Assembly (NCBI RefSeq): GCF_040807025.1
Contig: NC_090945.1
Span: 50,717,588 to 50,781,587 of the forward strand
From: Struthio camelus
Taxonomy: Eukaryota > Chordata > Aves > Struthioniformes > Struthionidae
Reading direction: 5' to 3'
DNA length: 64,000 nt
Of this stretch, positions 13,570 through 25,178 are shown piece after piece; positions within the stretch are counted from its first letter, which is position 1, and each line of letters opens with the position of its first letter. A program made the translations under genes and the position numbers. The notes under the pieces are model-generated. The model was not told where the DNA came from and did no database searches. It saw only the letters and a list, made by a program, of their open reading frames with translations.

Positions 13570-13761
13570 AGGATGCACATCCTGTAGATGTAGAAACAAT
13601 AACATTCAGATTCTCATGGGGTTCAGAAGGTAGCCAAGAAAGGTCAGCTCCACACTCTTCTGAAAGCTCCTGTCAAAGCCTTCCAGACTGATCAGCATTG
13701 TCTTATCCTTTGTAACTAATTCCAGCAATGAGGAAAACTCTTGAACTAGTGCTCTACAATC
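13570..13761 (-). pseudogene. Walker B segment of the NWD-like relic, frameshifted
   Basis: An acceptor with a pyrimidine tract (ends CTAAG, exon from 13761) opens a segment reading ALVQEFSSLLELVTKDKTM and then LISLEGFD, which fits a NACHT Walker B strand. One base is missing right after GFD, near 13671. In the next frame the protein goes on as QELSEECGADLSWLPSEP and then NLNVIVSTSTG. This matches the NWD pattern of Walker B, an acidic loop, 'WLP', and 'V-S-T/A'. The 3' boundary is approximate. Confidence 0.8.
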
Positions 13762-16562
13762 CTTAGTTAAAGATGAAAGAAAATAGTTCACACTGGCTTT
13801 AGTATCTTGTATTTAGTTATAGTTTACCCCATTGCATTATAATTTTTATTTTATGTTATGGCAAAGAGTTAGAAGGGTTTTAGGTAAATAATTTAAGCAG
13901 AATCAATAAGAACTAGTGGATATTCCTATAGAGGATGTAACTTGCACTACAAAGTACATAAAAGAATGAATCTTGTGCCAAGGACTGGAGTTCAGTTCAG
14001 TTCAACCACAAGCTGCAATGCAATTTTACTGCAAACTCAAATGCACTAAAAGTAGAGTTCAGATATTTGTTGAGCATGTGGAGCTATTCAGGGAGGGCAA
14101 ACGGAAAGATGTTTGTTGCACTCAGCAAAACTTCTACTACCGTTATTTCCCATGACAGAAGGCACTGATATTATAGTCACCTTATTTGCTGCAGCACAGT
14201 TCATCTTCTTTGGTTAAAGAATAGTCACAGGCCTCATTGTTATATCTAGATATAAAGCATCTACGGATTAAATACAGCTCCGGTCTACAGAGGCGAGCAG
14301 AGGAGATACACTGACCACTGTTTGCTTTGCATCTGATCACTTGATAGCCAGCACAGATCACTAGCAGCAGCCGGAACCACTGCTTAGGTGAGTCTCTAAG
14401 AAGGAATCAAGTATTTCCCTAGTTTTCTATTGTTCCAACATTTAAGGGCACCCTGTAACATGGTTGTATCAAAGAATAAACTGAACACTGACTCTCTACC
14501 GAGTCTGCATCTGCTCCCAAGCTAACTTAAAGAAAAAGAGCCTATTCCCAAGCCCCATGAAGTGAAGGAGAGAACTTTCACTAGGGAACCCTTTGAGAAT
14601 TAGGTCAAAATAAATTCTGACAGTTCTCGCTTCAGCTCCCTCTGGTGGGTAACGTGCACTGCAGAGAATAGCAGGTTCTGGTAAAAGTAAAAAACAAAAC
14701 AAAACTATATTCAGGATGTTATATATTTTTAAAAAATATACAGAAAATATGCCAACAGAGTAACTGTTCTAACCGAGATCAAAGCTTAAGGCTATAACTT
14801 GACACGTTTGTGTTTAAAAGAGGAGGTGCAAGGCTCCTGTCAGAACTGAACTCCTCTCAAATTCAGAGAAAGAAAGAAAAAAAGAGATGGGCGTTTTGGT
14901 CCAGGTAGAAATCTATTTTCAGCACCTAATGTGGATTAAAATAAAATAAAGAACTGGTTAAACTCTATTTCTTTGATAAATATATGCTTTCAGATTCTTG
15001 ACTGATACTTAGAAGACTAAAGTTTGATGTCCTTTCTCAAACACATTTGGTTTGCAGCATTCAGAAAATTCTCATTTAGCAGATTTCATATCACAAAGAT
15101 TCTTTATTTGATGCCAAGAGTTTCGCTCTAGTGGAAAAGCAAAAGATGATGCTAAATCTATGATATCTTACTTACAAACTGCAAATGTCTACAGGTTTAC
15201 CAGTTGAAACATCTGAAAATTAAAGCATGCTTTATAATTTGTATTTTTGAGTACAAACCTAAGTCCTTCCACAAGAACGAGGCACACACCCTATTGCAGT
15301 GTCCTGAACACATGGATTACGATAATGGTAATTCATCATAATTATAACACTAAAATAACCACCAGTGACCCCTGAACTACAAAACAGAAGTGAAAATTTG
15401 GTTACCTTTGATAAATGCAGGGAGATATTGCAAACTTCAACAATCTGGTAGCAGAGGCTTAACTGAACTTAACATTGCTCTCACTGGCGGCACCAGTAAA
15501 TTGAATTACAAGTCTTACGTCCCTATGTTAAAAGAAATATAATTTTTTTTCTTTCAGAAGCTTACTTGTTGATCTGAAATACATACTGACAGTTGCTTTT
15601 TTGGCAGAATAACAATGTTCCCATCAGAACAGAATAATAAAGCACAACAGTTTGGGGTGAGAATGGCCACGAGTTCATGAAGAGCGAAATACCGATGTTC
15701 TTAAGTGGACCAAATCCATGTTGTTCAGATACAAGTACACAATCTATTCATTCACTAAACTACTTATGCAATTATGTCATATTTAAAGCAGAGACAAACC
15801 CATTTAAAGAAGACTAAACTGAAGACATTTTAAATCAGAACTTTCATTCTGAAAAAAAACTGCAGAATTTATAAAAGGTATGTCTTTCCAATTAAAATTT
15901 TACTTTTTAAAAAGTAAACCATCTAACCTTCAGGTACAACTAAAGAGCCTGCTCTCAGAAGCTCTTGACTACATATGTAATTTTAATTGGAATTCAATGC
16001 AATGGATAAAATACCCTAGAAACCTCTCCTAGAATTATTTTCATTACTTCCCTCTACCCTAATGCTGCTTCACATGCTTGCATCTTACATTAATTACCAT
16101 AAGTTTTTTGGAGTGAGAGGCTTACATGCGTAAGTTCTTTGTAGTACAGACTGGCTTGTTTGTGTAGAAGTGTAGGTCTGGATCCTAACAGTGGTCTCCT
16201 CTGTTAATCTGTGAATCTTCTACTCTGGCTAATTAATCTGTTTGTGTATCATGGACTGTGGACAGAATGGATTTCTTATCAACCTTCTTGTCACACTCAT
16301 AGTTCCACTAAGACAATACACATAAGAACATCTCATGCTTCTGGCATGCATCTGCAGAGGTTGAGTGTTTTGTCTTTCCTTGAAACACTGAAATAAGCTG
16401 GAATAAGACAGGGTGAATGTTATACTGAGGTGGCATAAAAAGTCCCAAGCTCTCGACCATGTGTATGGTCAGATTTGATGACAGGAGATCATTCTTCCGC
16501 ATCAGACTGGCTACAACTTTGGAAGACTTCTCTACTCCTGAAGCACTGAACACAGTCTCTCT

Positions 16563-17265
16563 TCTTAGAATCACAGGCAAATTCAGGTTGGGAAGGATGT
16601 CAGGAGGGCTGCAGTACAATGTCCTGCTCAAAGCAGGGCCAGCTATCAGATCAGGTCAGGTTGCTCAGGGCTTTTTCCAGTCAGGTCTTGAAAACCTCCA
16701 AGGATGGAAACAGCACAGCCTCTCTGGGCAACCTGCTCCACTGCCTGACTGTCCCAATAGTGAAAAGTTTTTCCTTATATCCAGTCTGAACCTCTATTGC
16801 TTCAACTTATGCTCGTTGTCTCTCATCCTCCCACCATGCACCGTTGCAGAGTCTTCTTGATAACCTTCCCACAGGTTCAGGCAGGCTGCTGTTGGGTTGC
16901 CCTGAAGCCATCTCTCCTCCAGGCTGAACAAGCCCCAGGTTCCTCAGGGGCAAGTGCTCCAGTCTCACCATCCTGGTGGCCCTCTCCTGAATTTGCTCCA
17001 GTGTATTGATGTTTTCCTTGTAGTGGGGGGCCCAAAACTGGACGCAGTATTCCAGGTGTGGCCTGAAGAGGGCTGAGTGGAGGGGAATAATCCCTTCCCT
17101 CAATCTACTGGCCATGGTCCTGGCTGCTAATACAGCCCAGGAGGTTTTGGGCTTTGCTGCCAGGACGCGTTGCTGGCTTGTGTTCAGCTCGCTGCCCACC
17201 ATGACCCCCAGGGCCTTTTCTGCAGACCCGTTCCCCAGTCGGTCAGGCCCAACTGGTATTCTGCT
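16563..17265 (-). mobile_element. CR1-type LINE fragment, 3' part, minus orientation
   Basis: On the minus strand the translation at 16807-17202 contains IIPLHSALFRPHLEYCVQFW and, further on, RATRMVRLEHLPLRNLGL, typical of the end of the CR1 reverse-transcriptase ORF. The following untranslated part carries the CR1 3'-end wording (gain of 'ggttgcccagagaggctgt' and a closing 'gtgattctaag'). It is 5'-truncated as usual for CR1. It lies between the Walker B and Walker A exons of the NWD-like relic, just below the 17.6 kb exon. The plus-strand open frames over it are antisense shadows. Confidence 0.9.
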
Positions 17266-17610
17266 ACTGTATCTGCTACTGATGACACTGGATATCTCTT
17301 GTTACCAGTTTGCAGCATGCAGCTTAGTCTCTCAAGGATGGAAATGCTCTTATCTTACTAAATTTAATACAGGGTTATCATGTGAATGTAATGTCCAATG
17401 ATAAACAGGAGGTCATACAGTTATCTAAAGGTCCTTGGTAACTTTAAAATCCATGTAAAACCCCCACCATACTAATAATTAAATGTTAAAATTGCATATC
17501 TGATTGGGAAAATAATAAATTGGAAGACACAAAAATTTATGCTGCAGCAATGTGAAAATTTCCTTTCCTTTAAATACTTCTCTGTTTCAATTAATCTATA
17601 TTAAACTTAC

Positions 17611-17769
17611 CCAGGAATCCAATCATAAGTTGCAGAAGCTGTCTTTGCCATGATAGTACTTTTTCCACTTCCTGCCTCTCCACACACTACAATTAAACTT
17701 TTATTGAAGAAAAAAATCTAATTTTTCAGGTTATTCAAAAAAGTTTCTCCTCCAATGACACATTTAATC
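17611..17769 (-). pseudogene. Walker A (P-loop) exon of the NWD-like relic
   Basis: This 159-bp exon has a strong acceptor (CTTCTTCCACTTCTCATATAG) and a consensus GTAAGT donor at 17605-17610. It encodes LIVVCGEAGSGKSTIMAKTA, a textbook P-loop (G-x4-G-K-S) on a hydrophobic strand, then a short tail. Upstream it reads IKCVIGGETFLNNLKN and then TAG at 17718-17720. That matches the 'F-x-GR-x-x-LL..L' lead-in to the NACHT P-loop in NWD1. The ATP-binding motif itself is intact, but the stop precedes it. Confidence 0.83.
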
Positions 17770-18439
17770 CTATATGAGAAGTGGAAGAAGCACAAAAGAG
17801 AGAAATCTGACGTGGCCAGCTCAGAGTATCACAAGACTCTAGGGGAAGTCCTTTACTGCTTTAAGAAACAAGGTTGTCATACTTAAGATGCAAAGAAATC
17901 CAAACAGTTTATTTTCCCATAGTGAAAAATACCCTTCGTCAGAAAAAAAGATTAGTCTGTCATCCCACAGAGGTACATTTTCTCTATCTGACACAACAAA
18001 GGCCAAAGTAATATAGAGAGAAATCAGAGAAAGAACTTCACATGTACTGAAGCTTCCTCAAATGCTCCTTTATATCCTTTCTTGCTTGCAATTTTATTTT
18101 GACTGTATTAAGGGTTTTATCCATCTTTTTCCCATTAAAGACTCTATACTGAGTAGAATATCACTTATGGACCCAGAACCTGTCTTAACTTAAGGCCTCA
18201 GAAGTCAGCTAAGGCCACAAGAGCTTGTCCTAATCCTGGTTGTTTTCCGATAAGCACTGCACTGGTATAACTCTACCTGATCCAGAAAAACACAAGAGGG
18301 ATGACAGTAGGGGCAGGGATATGGAGTTTGTACTTGATCTAAAATGTTTCAGTAAACTATTATTGAAGAAACAAAAAAAACCCTGCTGGGGTATTATTAA
18401 GACCAATCACATACTAGTTTGAAAAAAAAAGGCAAACAA

Positions 18440-18720
18440 AAAACTCCCAAAGGAAAAAAAAAATCAGCAGTTTTTACAGACAGGTGAGATGCTCCAAATC
18501 CTCTCCACCACACCATGTTTTATTTAGCTTTGTGTTGATGGGCATTAAAATAAGTGGCAGCTTGCTGCTGATCTCACACAACCTGACACTGCTGAACACG
18601 TGCCAGAATTTCCTCATCCCAGCTAGTTCTAAACGCTTGTTTTTTCCTCCTGACATCCAAGGTTTCAGGGAAAACCACAGACTTGATCATTCTCAGTAAA
18701 GAGAAGGAGAGAAAGCCTTT
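18440..18720 (-). other. weak NWD-like match before the P-loop exon
   Basis: One minus-strand frame reads TSWDEEILARVQQCQVV and then a stop. It is reminiscent of the helix before the NACHT domain ('YQEIRHHLWQSSEVI' in NWD1). There is no clear exon boundary, so it is recorded only as a candidate further remnant of the pseudogene. Confidence 0.22.
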
Positions 18721-20539
18721 GTTAAACATATTTTCCTTTTCCTCCATTCATGAAAAATGCCTTACAAGTCTTACAAGTAAATGAATAACTTTCTGACCTG
18801 TGAACAGCAAACCCAAACATCATTATTTCATAATGACACTGAAAGTACACCTGAAAGTTATCTAATATGCAGACTGCGTCCTTTAACACAACTACCCTAG
18901 CTACATATTTTTAATACAATTGCAGAGACGGGCCTTCATAAGTACGCACAAAATACGCGATTATCTTCAACTGCATTAGTTAGCTGTAAACACTTCCAAA
19001 GATTGAGGTTGAAGTCTCTAATGTTATGTTTAGTGTAGGCCCCAAAAGATTTGCACAACTGCAAATCAAAAAACTATTTTTGTATAAGTGTCACAGGTAG
19101 ACAAAGGAATACCAGAATTATTACAGAGGCAAAATTAAATTCAGGTTTTACTTTCCCTAGAACCTTCTCTGCTACCAAGCTGATTTTCCAATTCTTTTTC
19201 AATTCTTTTAATTAATAAATTAAAAATATGATGTAAACACAATCCTTTCACGGTAAGCAGTGTGCTGTCTGTGGACAAAGCAATCTGTTAACTGACTAGA
19301 AACACCTTACCTGATACCAAACAAATTGCTCATATTTTTGTTAGTCTCAAGATCATTTTCAGGCTCACTTAAATACAAAGGGATTCCTTACTGTAACTTT
19401 TCAGAGTAGCAGTTAGGTCTTTATTATAAAGAGCTGATTTGTGGATTTGGGTGATGACAATTTTCTGAAAGCTACTGCATAATCTTTCAAGGTAGGAAGA
19501 AGAGGATCTGAGGATCTGCTGTTGACGGGGTAATTACATCTTTGTCCCAGCTTACATTTTTTGTATAGGTATTGGTATGACAAAGGTACAAAGCAACAAA
19601 ATCTATCAAGCATGGAAATTAATTGAATCAACAAATACTGGAAAGCAGTGATAACTGTTGCAATAAGGAAGTAATGTATGCATTATATATATAGTACATA
19701 GATTAATCTGACTTTCTGTACAAGGTGCAATAAACTTGTTAAAACTCATTTTATGGTTAAGAGGAAAACAGTTATTCTAGGCAATACCTAACACTCTTTG
19801 GCTGCTTCAGATCTGCAAGGCACAGCTGACTTTGTTACTAAGACAAAATAATAGTAGCAATACAGGAGCAGATATAAATTTTAATTAAACATAAACTACT
19901 AAGTGCTAATAAGATTTTGATTCTTGATTCACACTGCCTTAATTCCATGACCATCACACTGTTTATTATGGGACTGCTGATGGAGTAGGGTACTCAGGAT
20001 GAATTCAGAATGGCATAATGTCAGCCTTCTCCATCCCTCTAACTCAGCATGCCTCTTTAAGGATTTAAAAAAAAGACATGGACTTTTCCCCATATAGCTC
20101 TTCCTGAATACTGAGCATTGAGTTAATGGGCAAAACAAACTGGAGACTGCTCTTGAAGAAATCTTACAAGACTGTAGTCCATTAAGGCACAGGTATAAAG
20201 AACACCAGAATAAACATCTAAGCGGGAAAAGAAAGCTGAAAGAAGGGAATTCTGAGAAGGGATTTAAAGAAAGAGTGAAGGCATCTGGCTTGGGAGTATA
20301 AGATTACAGCAGGTTTAAGACACACTGTGAGAAAACACAGAGATGCAGTCCAGACAAGACAGAAAATGCTGTGATCTTCAATTTTTCCACGTTAAAGGTC
20401 TAGAACACGATGAAAAGAAATCCTCAACATCCTGGGCAGACATAAATGAAGGAAAGTGATGGTACGCATACCATTGTACGGCTGCATTCTAGGAAGTTCT
20501 GATGTGCTTCAGATTTCCTTTTATCCATCTCTGTTTTCA

Positions 20540-20690
20540 CAAGGTGGATATCAATACATTTTGACGCCTGCTTGCTTGAGAGGTTGTATTCCAAGTCAGA
20601 GATCTTTCTCTTGAGGCAGCAAGAGTGATCTTCTGGAGAGCCCTGGACCTGAATCCTTGAACAATCTTTTGCTGCAAGACTTGAGAGCGG
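20540..20690 (-). pseudogene. possible DUF4062 C-terminal segment of the NWD-like relic
   Basis: One open minus-strand frame reads SSLAAKDCSRIQVQGSPEDH followed by CCLKRKISDLEYNLSSKQ. It resembles the NWD1 stretch 'LRSGAQEARRLGLITQEQ...YHRSVIEWEIERSLLSSED'. The likeness is spacing and charge pattern more than identity, and I could not fix splice sites. Its position between the 22.0 kb and 17.7 kb segments is consistent. Confidence 0.35.
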
Positions 20691-21973
20691 AAAAATGTTC
20701 TGATTCTTAATTGCATTGCCAAAATAATTAAAAAAATATGCTGGAAGAGAACATAGCATGTATGAGGATGGCTGTAAAGACCTTGATGTTTTGGCAGCAA
20801 CACAGACCCTTCCAGAACCCTGGGAAAACTCTTAACAAACTCAGATAAAACAAAGTATTGATTGGATTTTAATTATTTTGTCTAGGTCAGGTAACATAAC
20901 AGAAAGTAGATAAGTGATGGAAAAAAATTCACAAGACAGTAGTGCTGTGAAAGAGCAGAACATAAAGTGTGTGGAAATGCCTTCTTTGCAACACGATTAC
21001 GAGTACAAGAAAAGTCCTGTGTCATTCTGGGTGATAAACTCAAAGATCTGTTCTTCGTATGGAACAGGGCATTAATAATCTGTGACCAAGTGTGGTTCTG
21101 GTATGAGAATCTGAATTTAATTCCAAAACTTTAGAGAAAGCTGTCTACAAGGTAGAGGTCAGGAAGATCAACAAACAACTCTAACGGAGACACTACCACA
21201 CGACCACTGATTAAAAACTAAATTGATACAACTTGTGCTAACTAACCAGTAACTAACTGCAGTAACATTAAAAAAAAGCAGGGATGCCCCTGAAGGAATA
21301 ACTTTCCTTACTGTATTGCAGGCTAGCAGCCTTATACTCTCTTTAAATAATTTAACTGCTCATATGAGTGTTATACTGCGCAAAGGGTGGGTACTAGATC
21401 ACGTTCTTGGCTGCAATGTACAATCACTTTGAGCCTCAGGGTAACCATTTGATTTATTTTTTTGTTTTTCACATGAAAACCTGAAACGGATTTCTGTATT
21501 TGTAAAGAACATCACAAAATGTGTGGTTTTGCTGTTAAAGTATTCCTGTATCATTATGCTTATTCTGCACTTTGTTTTCTACACTTAGTGTTAAACAGAA
21601 TTTCACAGCACGCTTTTTTTTTTTTGTTTGGCCAAACTCCAGGCTCTTTGTTCCTCTGGCAAAGCCAAAATAATAGCCTGCAGACTGCAGGAGGAGTTAC
21701 GTATGCTAAATGGACCAGAACAGGAAAAGGCTTTTAGGGTTATTAAGAAGTAATGTCCTTGAAGTTCCGTCTTTTTTACATATTTATTATAGCAGTTAAC
21801 ATACTCACTAGGTATTGCTAATCCTACAAAAAGATTCTGAAGAGTGCCAAGAACAGTGATGTCTCTAGCTCCTTTAACTTATTTTGGCACTGAAACTAAC
21901 CTTTCTCCTTGCTTTAAGAAAAAATGTATTGCTGATCATTCCAGCTGTCTCCATTCTGGGTCTCCAGTCTCAC

Positions 21974-22116
21974 CTATCTTAAGAAGCTCAGTGAATGCTT
22001 CCTCACTGATAGCAAGTGGGGCATATTCTTGAAATATATTATATAGTTTCTGGAAACAGTTCAGACATTTGCTCTTTCTTTGCTGCCTGCATGGAGGATC
22101 ATCGCTGAAAATACCC
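21974..22116 (-). pseudogene. possible DUF4062 segment of the NWD-like relic
   Basis: This is an open 143-bp segment with an acceptor (CATTTTACAG) and a GTGAGA donor at 21968-21973. Its end reads EYAPLAISEEAFTELLKI, which resembles the 'YGPCLIPSRIDEKEWEVL' region of the NWD1 N-terminal DUF4062 domain. The middle of the domain core is missing or diverged. The assignment rests on order and splice sites. Confidence 0.4.
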
Positions 22117-24904
22117 CTGTAAAATGTATTATGAAGATAAATAAGAGAGACAAGCTGTGAGAACATACTGGAAAATTAAGATGCTGCTCTAATCATAAAA
22201 CATGATGAAAGAACACAGACAATTACTTCGGGTACGTGCAGCTATGGCCTACCAAATTGCTGCACAGGTTGGCAGATGGACAGAAACAGTTTTGAGTCTT
22301 ATTTCCTCTGCCTTAATAAGTATATATCTCAACTGGGTTTCAGTCAAATAGCATTTGTAAGTTGGGGGATAAAATCTCATATGCCTATTTGATGACAGTG
22401 TTATTAGCATAATTTAAAAAGATTGTGAAATTTTCCTTCAAATGGTATCTGCTTATGCTGCACTTCATAATATGAAGGACAAAGTATTACTTCTAATTTA
22501 AATAAAGATACTATCCATTTGCAGGCAGTAAGGTTGAGAGAAACTGTCCGGGTTAAGTTCATCCTTTCCTAAAACTTTTTAGGTTTAGTATTTCTTTTAT
22601 GTAACAGGGTAGCAATAAACCTTTCACTGATTAAAGAAGGGAACCAATCTCAGTCTAACAAAGAATAAATTAATCTCCTTAATGGATTGGAAGGAAAAAT
22701 ACATTTGTGCCTTTACCAAAAAACCTCAGAACAAAAGGAACTGAACACTAACCTGTTAAGTTGCAGTTTAGAAACACTTGGAAAACAATTTAATCCAGTC
22801 AGTAACGCTGATTAAGAAGCTGCAGTCCTCTGTTATACTCAGCTGCAGGTTTATGTTGGAGGAATGGGGACGCATTAGACAAATCCTGCCCATCTGAAAT
22901 ATTTGAGTCTCATTCTTTACTGGAGTGAATTTCAGTTATATTTTCTTATGATGATTTGCCAGTTGCAAACAAGTTTTCAGTAGCACCAGCCTGACCATTA
23001 TCCATCTGCATCACTTTTTAAGTCCGAAAGAACTGCCTAACTTTCAGAGTGAGGCTTTCTTCTGTGTCTTGGCAGAATTATGGGCAATAATAATAACAAT
23101 TAGCATACAGCCCAGAAAGTATGTCTCCATAGGAACTGGGACTGATTTTATGACAACATACCTTGATATCCTGCACAACCACAGACCTTAAAAGCTTTTT
23201 TTCTGGATGAGCATGGCACATTGATGCGTCCTTTAATTATTGCTCTGTACATATCTTTGTCTGGAGTTTTGTGTTATTTTCTCCAAAAACAGTAAGCATA
23301 CCTCAGCTCCAGGGCACTGCAAGGGCCATTTTACTTTTTTTTTTTCCCAGATTTGCTTGCAACCTGATGGAGCACCTAACAGAAGTAAGGCTCACGTTTG
23401 TGAAACAAAGACTTTGTGATAATTCCAAAGAGATTCTGCCCCATCTTTAACAATCAGAAGCTGCACTAGAGGCCTCAAGTATGTGAATTTATAACAGGAG
23501 AAAACAAATAAGGAGGGAGACATATTGCAGCTTGCATGTTATGTTATACATATAATAGGACATAAATTACCTTAATTAGTTCCAGGTGTGAGTAATCAGT
23601 ACCATTCAGAAGTATATATAAACCTTTTTCTTCCTCTCCCAACCAACACTTTTCCTTTCCTTGTAAAAATCTATGAGGCAAGCATGCAGTAATGCTGAGT
23701 ACCATTTGCTGCCCCAGGCTAGGAAGAAAATCAGTGGAGGGATGATGTCCCCAGGTATGTATTGCAAAGATTTTTGCAGAACTCTCCTTCCTAACTGAGA
23801 TTAGGAAAGTCAAAGTAACAGCTCAGGACCTAATTTTGAGCTCTTGTGAATTATTCACCCACCTGATAAATTGAAATTTTATCTTCATTTAAAACACCAG
23901 TTGCAGACAATTTAGGTATGGTTCTACTAAATTTGGGCTGTAAGTTGATGCTTCGCAGTTGGTTTCTTACCCTTACTTTACTCTCAGCACTGACTGATTG
24001 TTACTTCCCACAGCTTTTCACGGTCCAACTGGCTGATTTGATCTTTGAGCAAGGCAATGTTGCATTTCATGCTAGAAAAAGACACAGCAGATAAATGTAC
24101 AAATATTGTTTATCAGAAGTTCCCTGCAATTGTGTAAAAAAGATAGTTATCAAATACCTTTAAATGCATCTTCACATATGCATCTGTTTCTCCACTTATT
24201 TTTGGCTAGCATACATGCCAATGACAACCAGATGATCTAGAGATGACAATAACCAACAAAAGCAAGAAGCTTTCTCACTTACACTACTCAAAGAGCTGCT
24301 GGTCCTGTTAACTGCAAGTGGTATACTAATAATTTAAACACACAAAAATACTAGCTGAATTAAATTCTCCCTAATCTGAACAGTTTTACTACAAAGATAA
24401 CTTCTAAAGATACACGAATTTGTTTTTGGTCTTGTGCTTCTAGAGGGAAACCATCTTTGTTAGCATGTTGGTATACTAGTTTATCAGTCTTTCAGCATCA
24501 AAGCAGCCACAAGTTTTCAGTTGAACAGAAGATACAAAACCAGATAACTAAAATACAATATCCAGAACGGAATTTATCTAAATTTTAATCACATCTTTAG
24601 AATTCTGCTCAGTAAGAAGTCATCTCTGGATTCTATTCAGCAAAGAACTTATTGCCCTGAATGAACTTTGTATTTATAAATGTTAATCTCCATTTTGAAA
24701 TAGGATTTTTCCTCAAAGCAGGGAAGTAATTGGTTTAATGGGTCTTGACACATTTGCTCTGGTCTGAGGAGAAAAACAGTGACAGTAGGTATTTTCAAAA
24801 TACTTTCCTCAGTCTTACAGAGAATACTGTAAATGAAAAATTGGCTTGGCTCCTGCTCTGGGAGTTTCCCGCAGCGTTGCTCTTTGCTTCTCAGTAGTAG
24901 CCCC
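22117..24904. other. no recognised gene
   Basis: AT-rich non-coding DNA. A possible 67-bp minus-strand exon lies at 24005-24072, with acceptor TTTTTCTAG and a GTAACA donor. It reads MKCNIALLKDQISQLDREK, a coiled-coil-like string. I cannot assign it, and it may be an upstream remnant of the NWD-like gene or chance. Confidence 0.35.
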
Positions 24905-25178
24905 AGACAGTATAACAAGGAGCGATGGCCACAAATTATGGTTTAGGATGCTCAGGTTGGACATTAATAAAAAAATGTTCACGGGAAGGGTAGTGCAGCA
25001 CCGAAACAAGTTGCCCTGAGTGGTTGTGAAAGTTCTGTTCTTGGATAATTTCAAGATAAGGCTAGAAAAAGCTACTGGTGGTCTGATCTAGTGTTAACAA
25101 CAGCCCTGCTTCAGAAGGTAGGTTGGACTAGACGACTTTCAGAGGCTTCTTCTAGCCAGCATTTACGTGATTCTATGT
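24905..25178 (+). mobile_element. old CR1-type LINE 3' end, plus orientation
   Basis: The stretch follows the CR1 3' untranslated pattern, strongly diverged: 'gcgatggccacaaattatg', 'ggatgctcaggttggacat', 'agttgccctgagtggttgtg', 'ggttggactagacgacttt' and a closing 'gtgattctatg'. It holds only the terminal ~270 bp. Divergence suggests an older insertion than the one at 16.6 kb. Confidence 0.8.

Larger units (their letters stand above)
134..22116 (-). pseudogene. NACHT/WD40-repeat protein relic (NWD1/NWD2-like)
   Basis: No single open frame exists, but conceptual translation of the minus strand gives segments that follow the NWD1 protein from N- to C-terminus as coordinates decrease. They are a DUF4062-like segment (22.0 and 20.6 kb), the Walker A exon (17.7 kb), Walker B (13.7 kb), the post-NACHT helical block (12.5-11.8 kb), a linker helix (10.3 kb) and WD40 exons (6.6, 4.7, 0.6 and 0.2 kb). 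In-frame stops lie at 17718-17720, 12413-12415, 12362-12364, 11940-11942, 11928-11930, 11913-11915 and 6693-6695. Frameshifts lie near 13671, between 12184 and 12200, near 12085 and at the T13 run 6469-6481. Exon-intron structure is kept, so this is a decayed gene and not a processed copy. NWD proteins are cytoplasmic STAND-type NTPases. The match is from memory of the family, so NWD1, NWD2 or an unnamed paralogue cannot be told apart. The 3' end may continue past the left edge. Confidence 0.82.

Noticed and set aside
16459-17401. Plus-strand open frames over 16.5-17.4 kb
   Set aside because: They are the antisense of the CR1 fragment.
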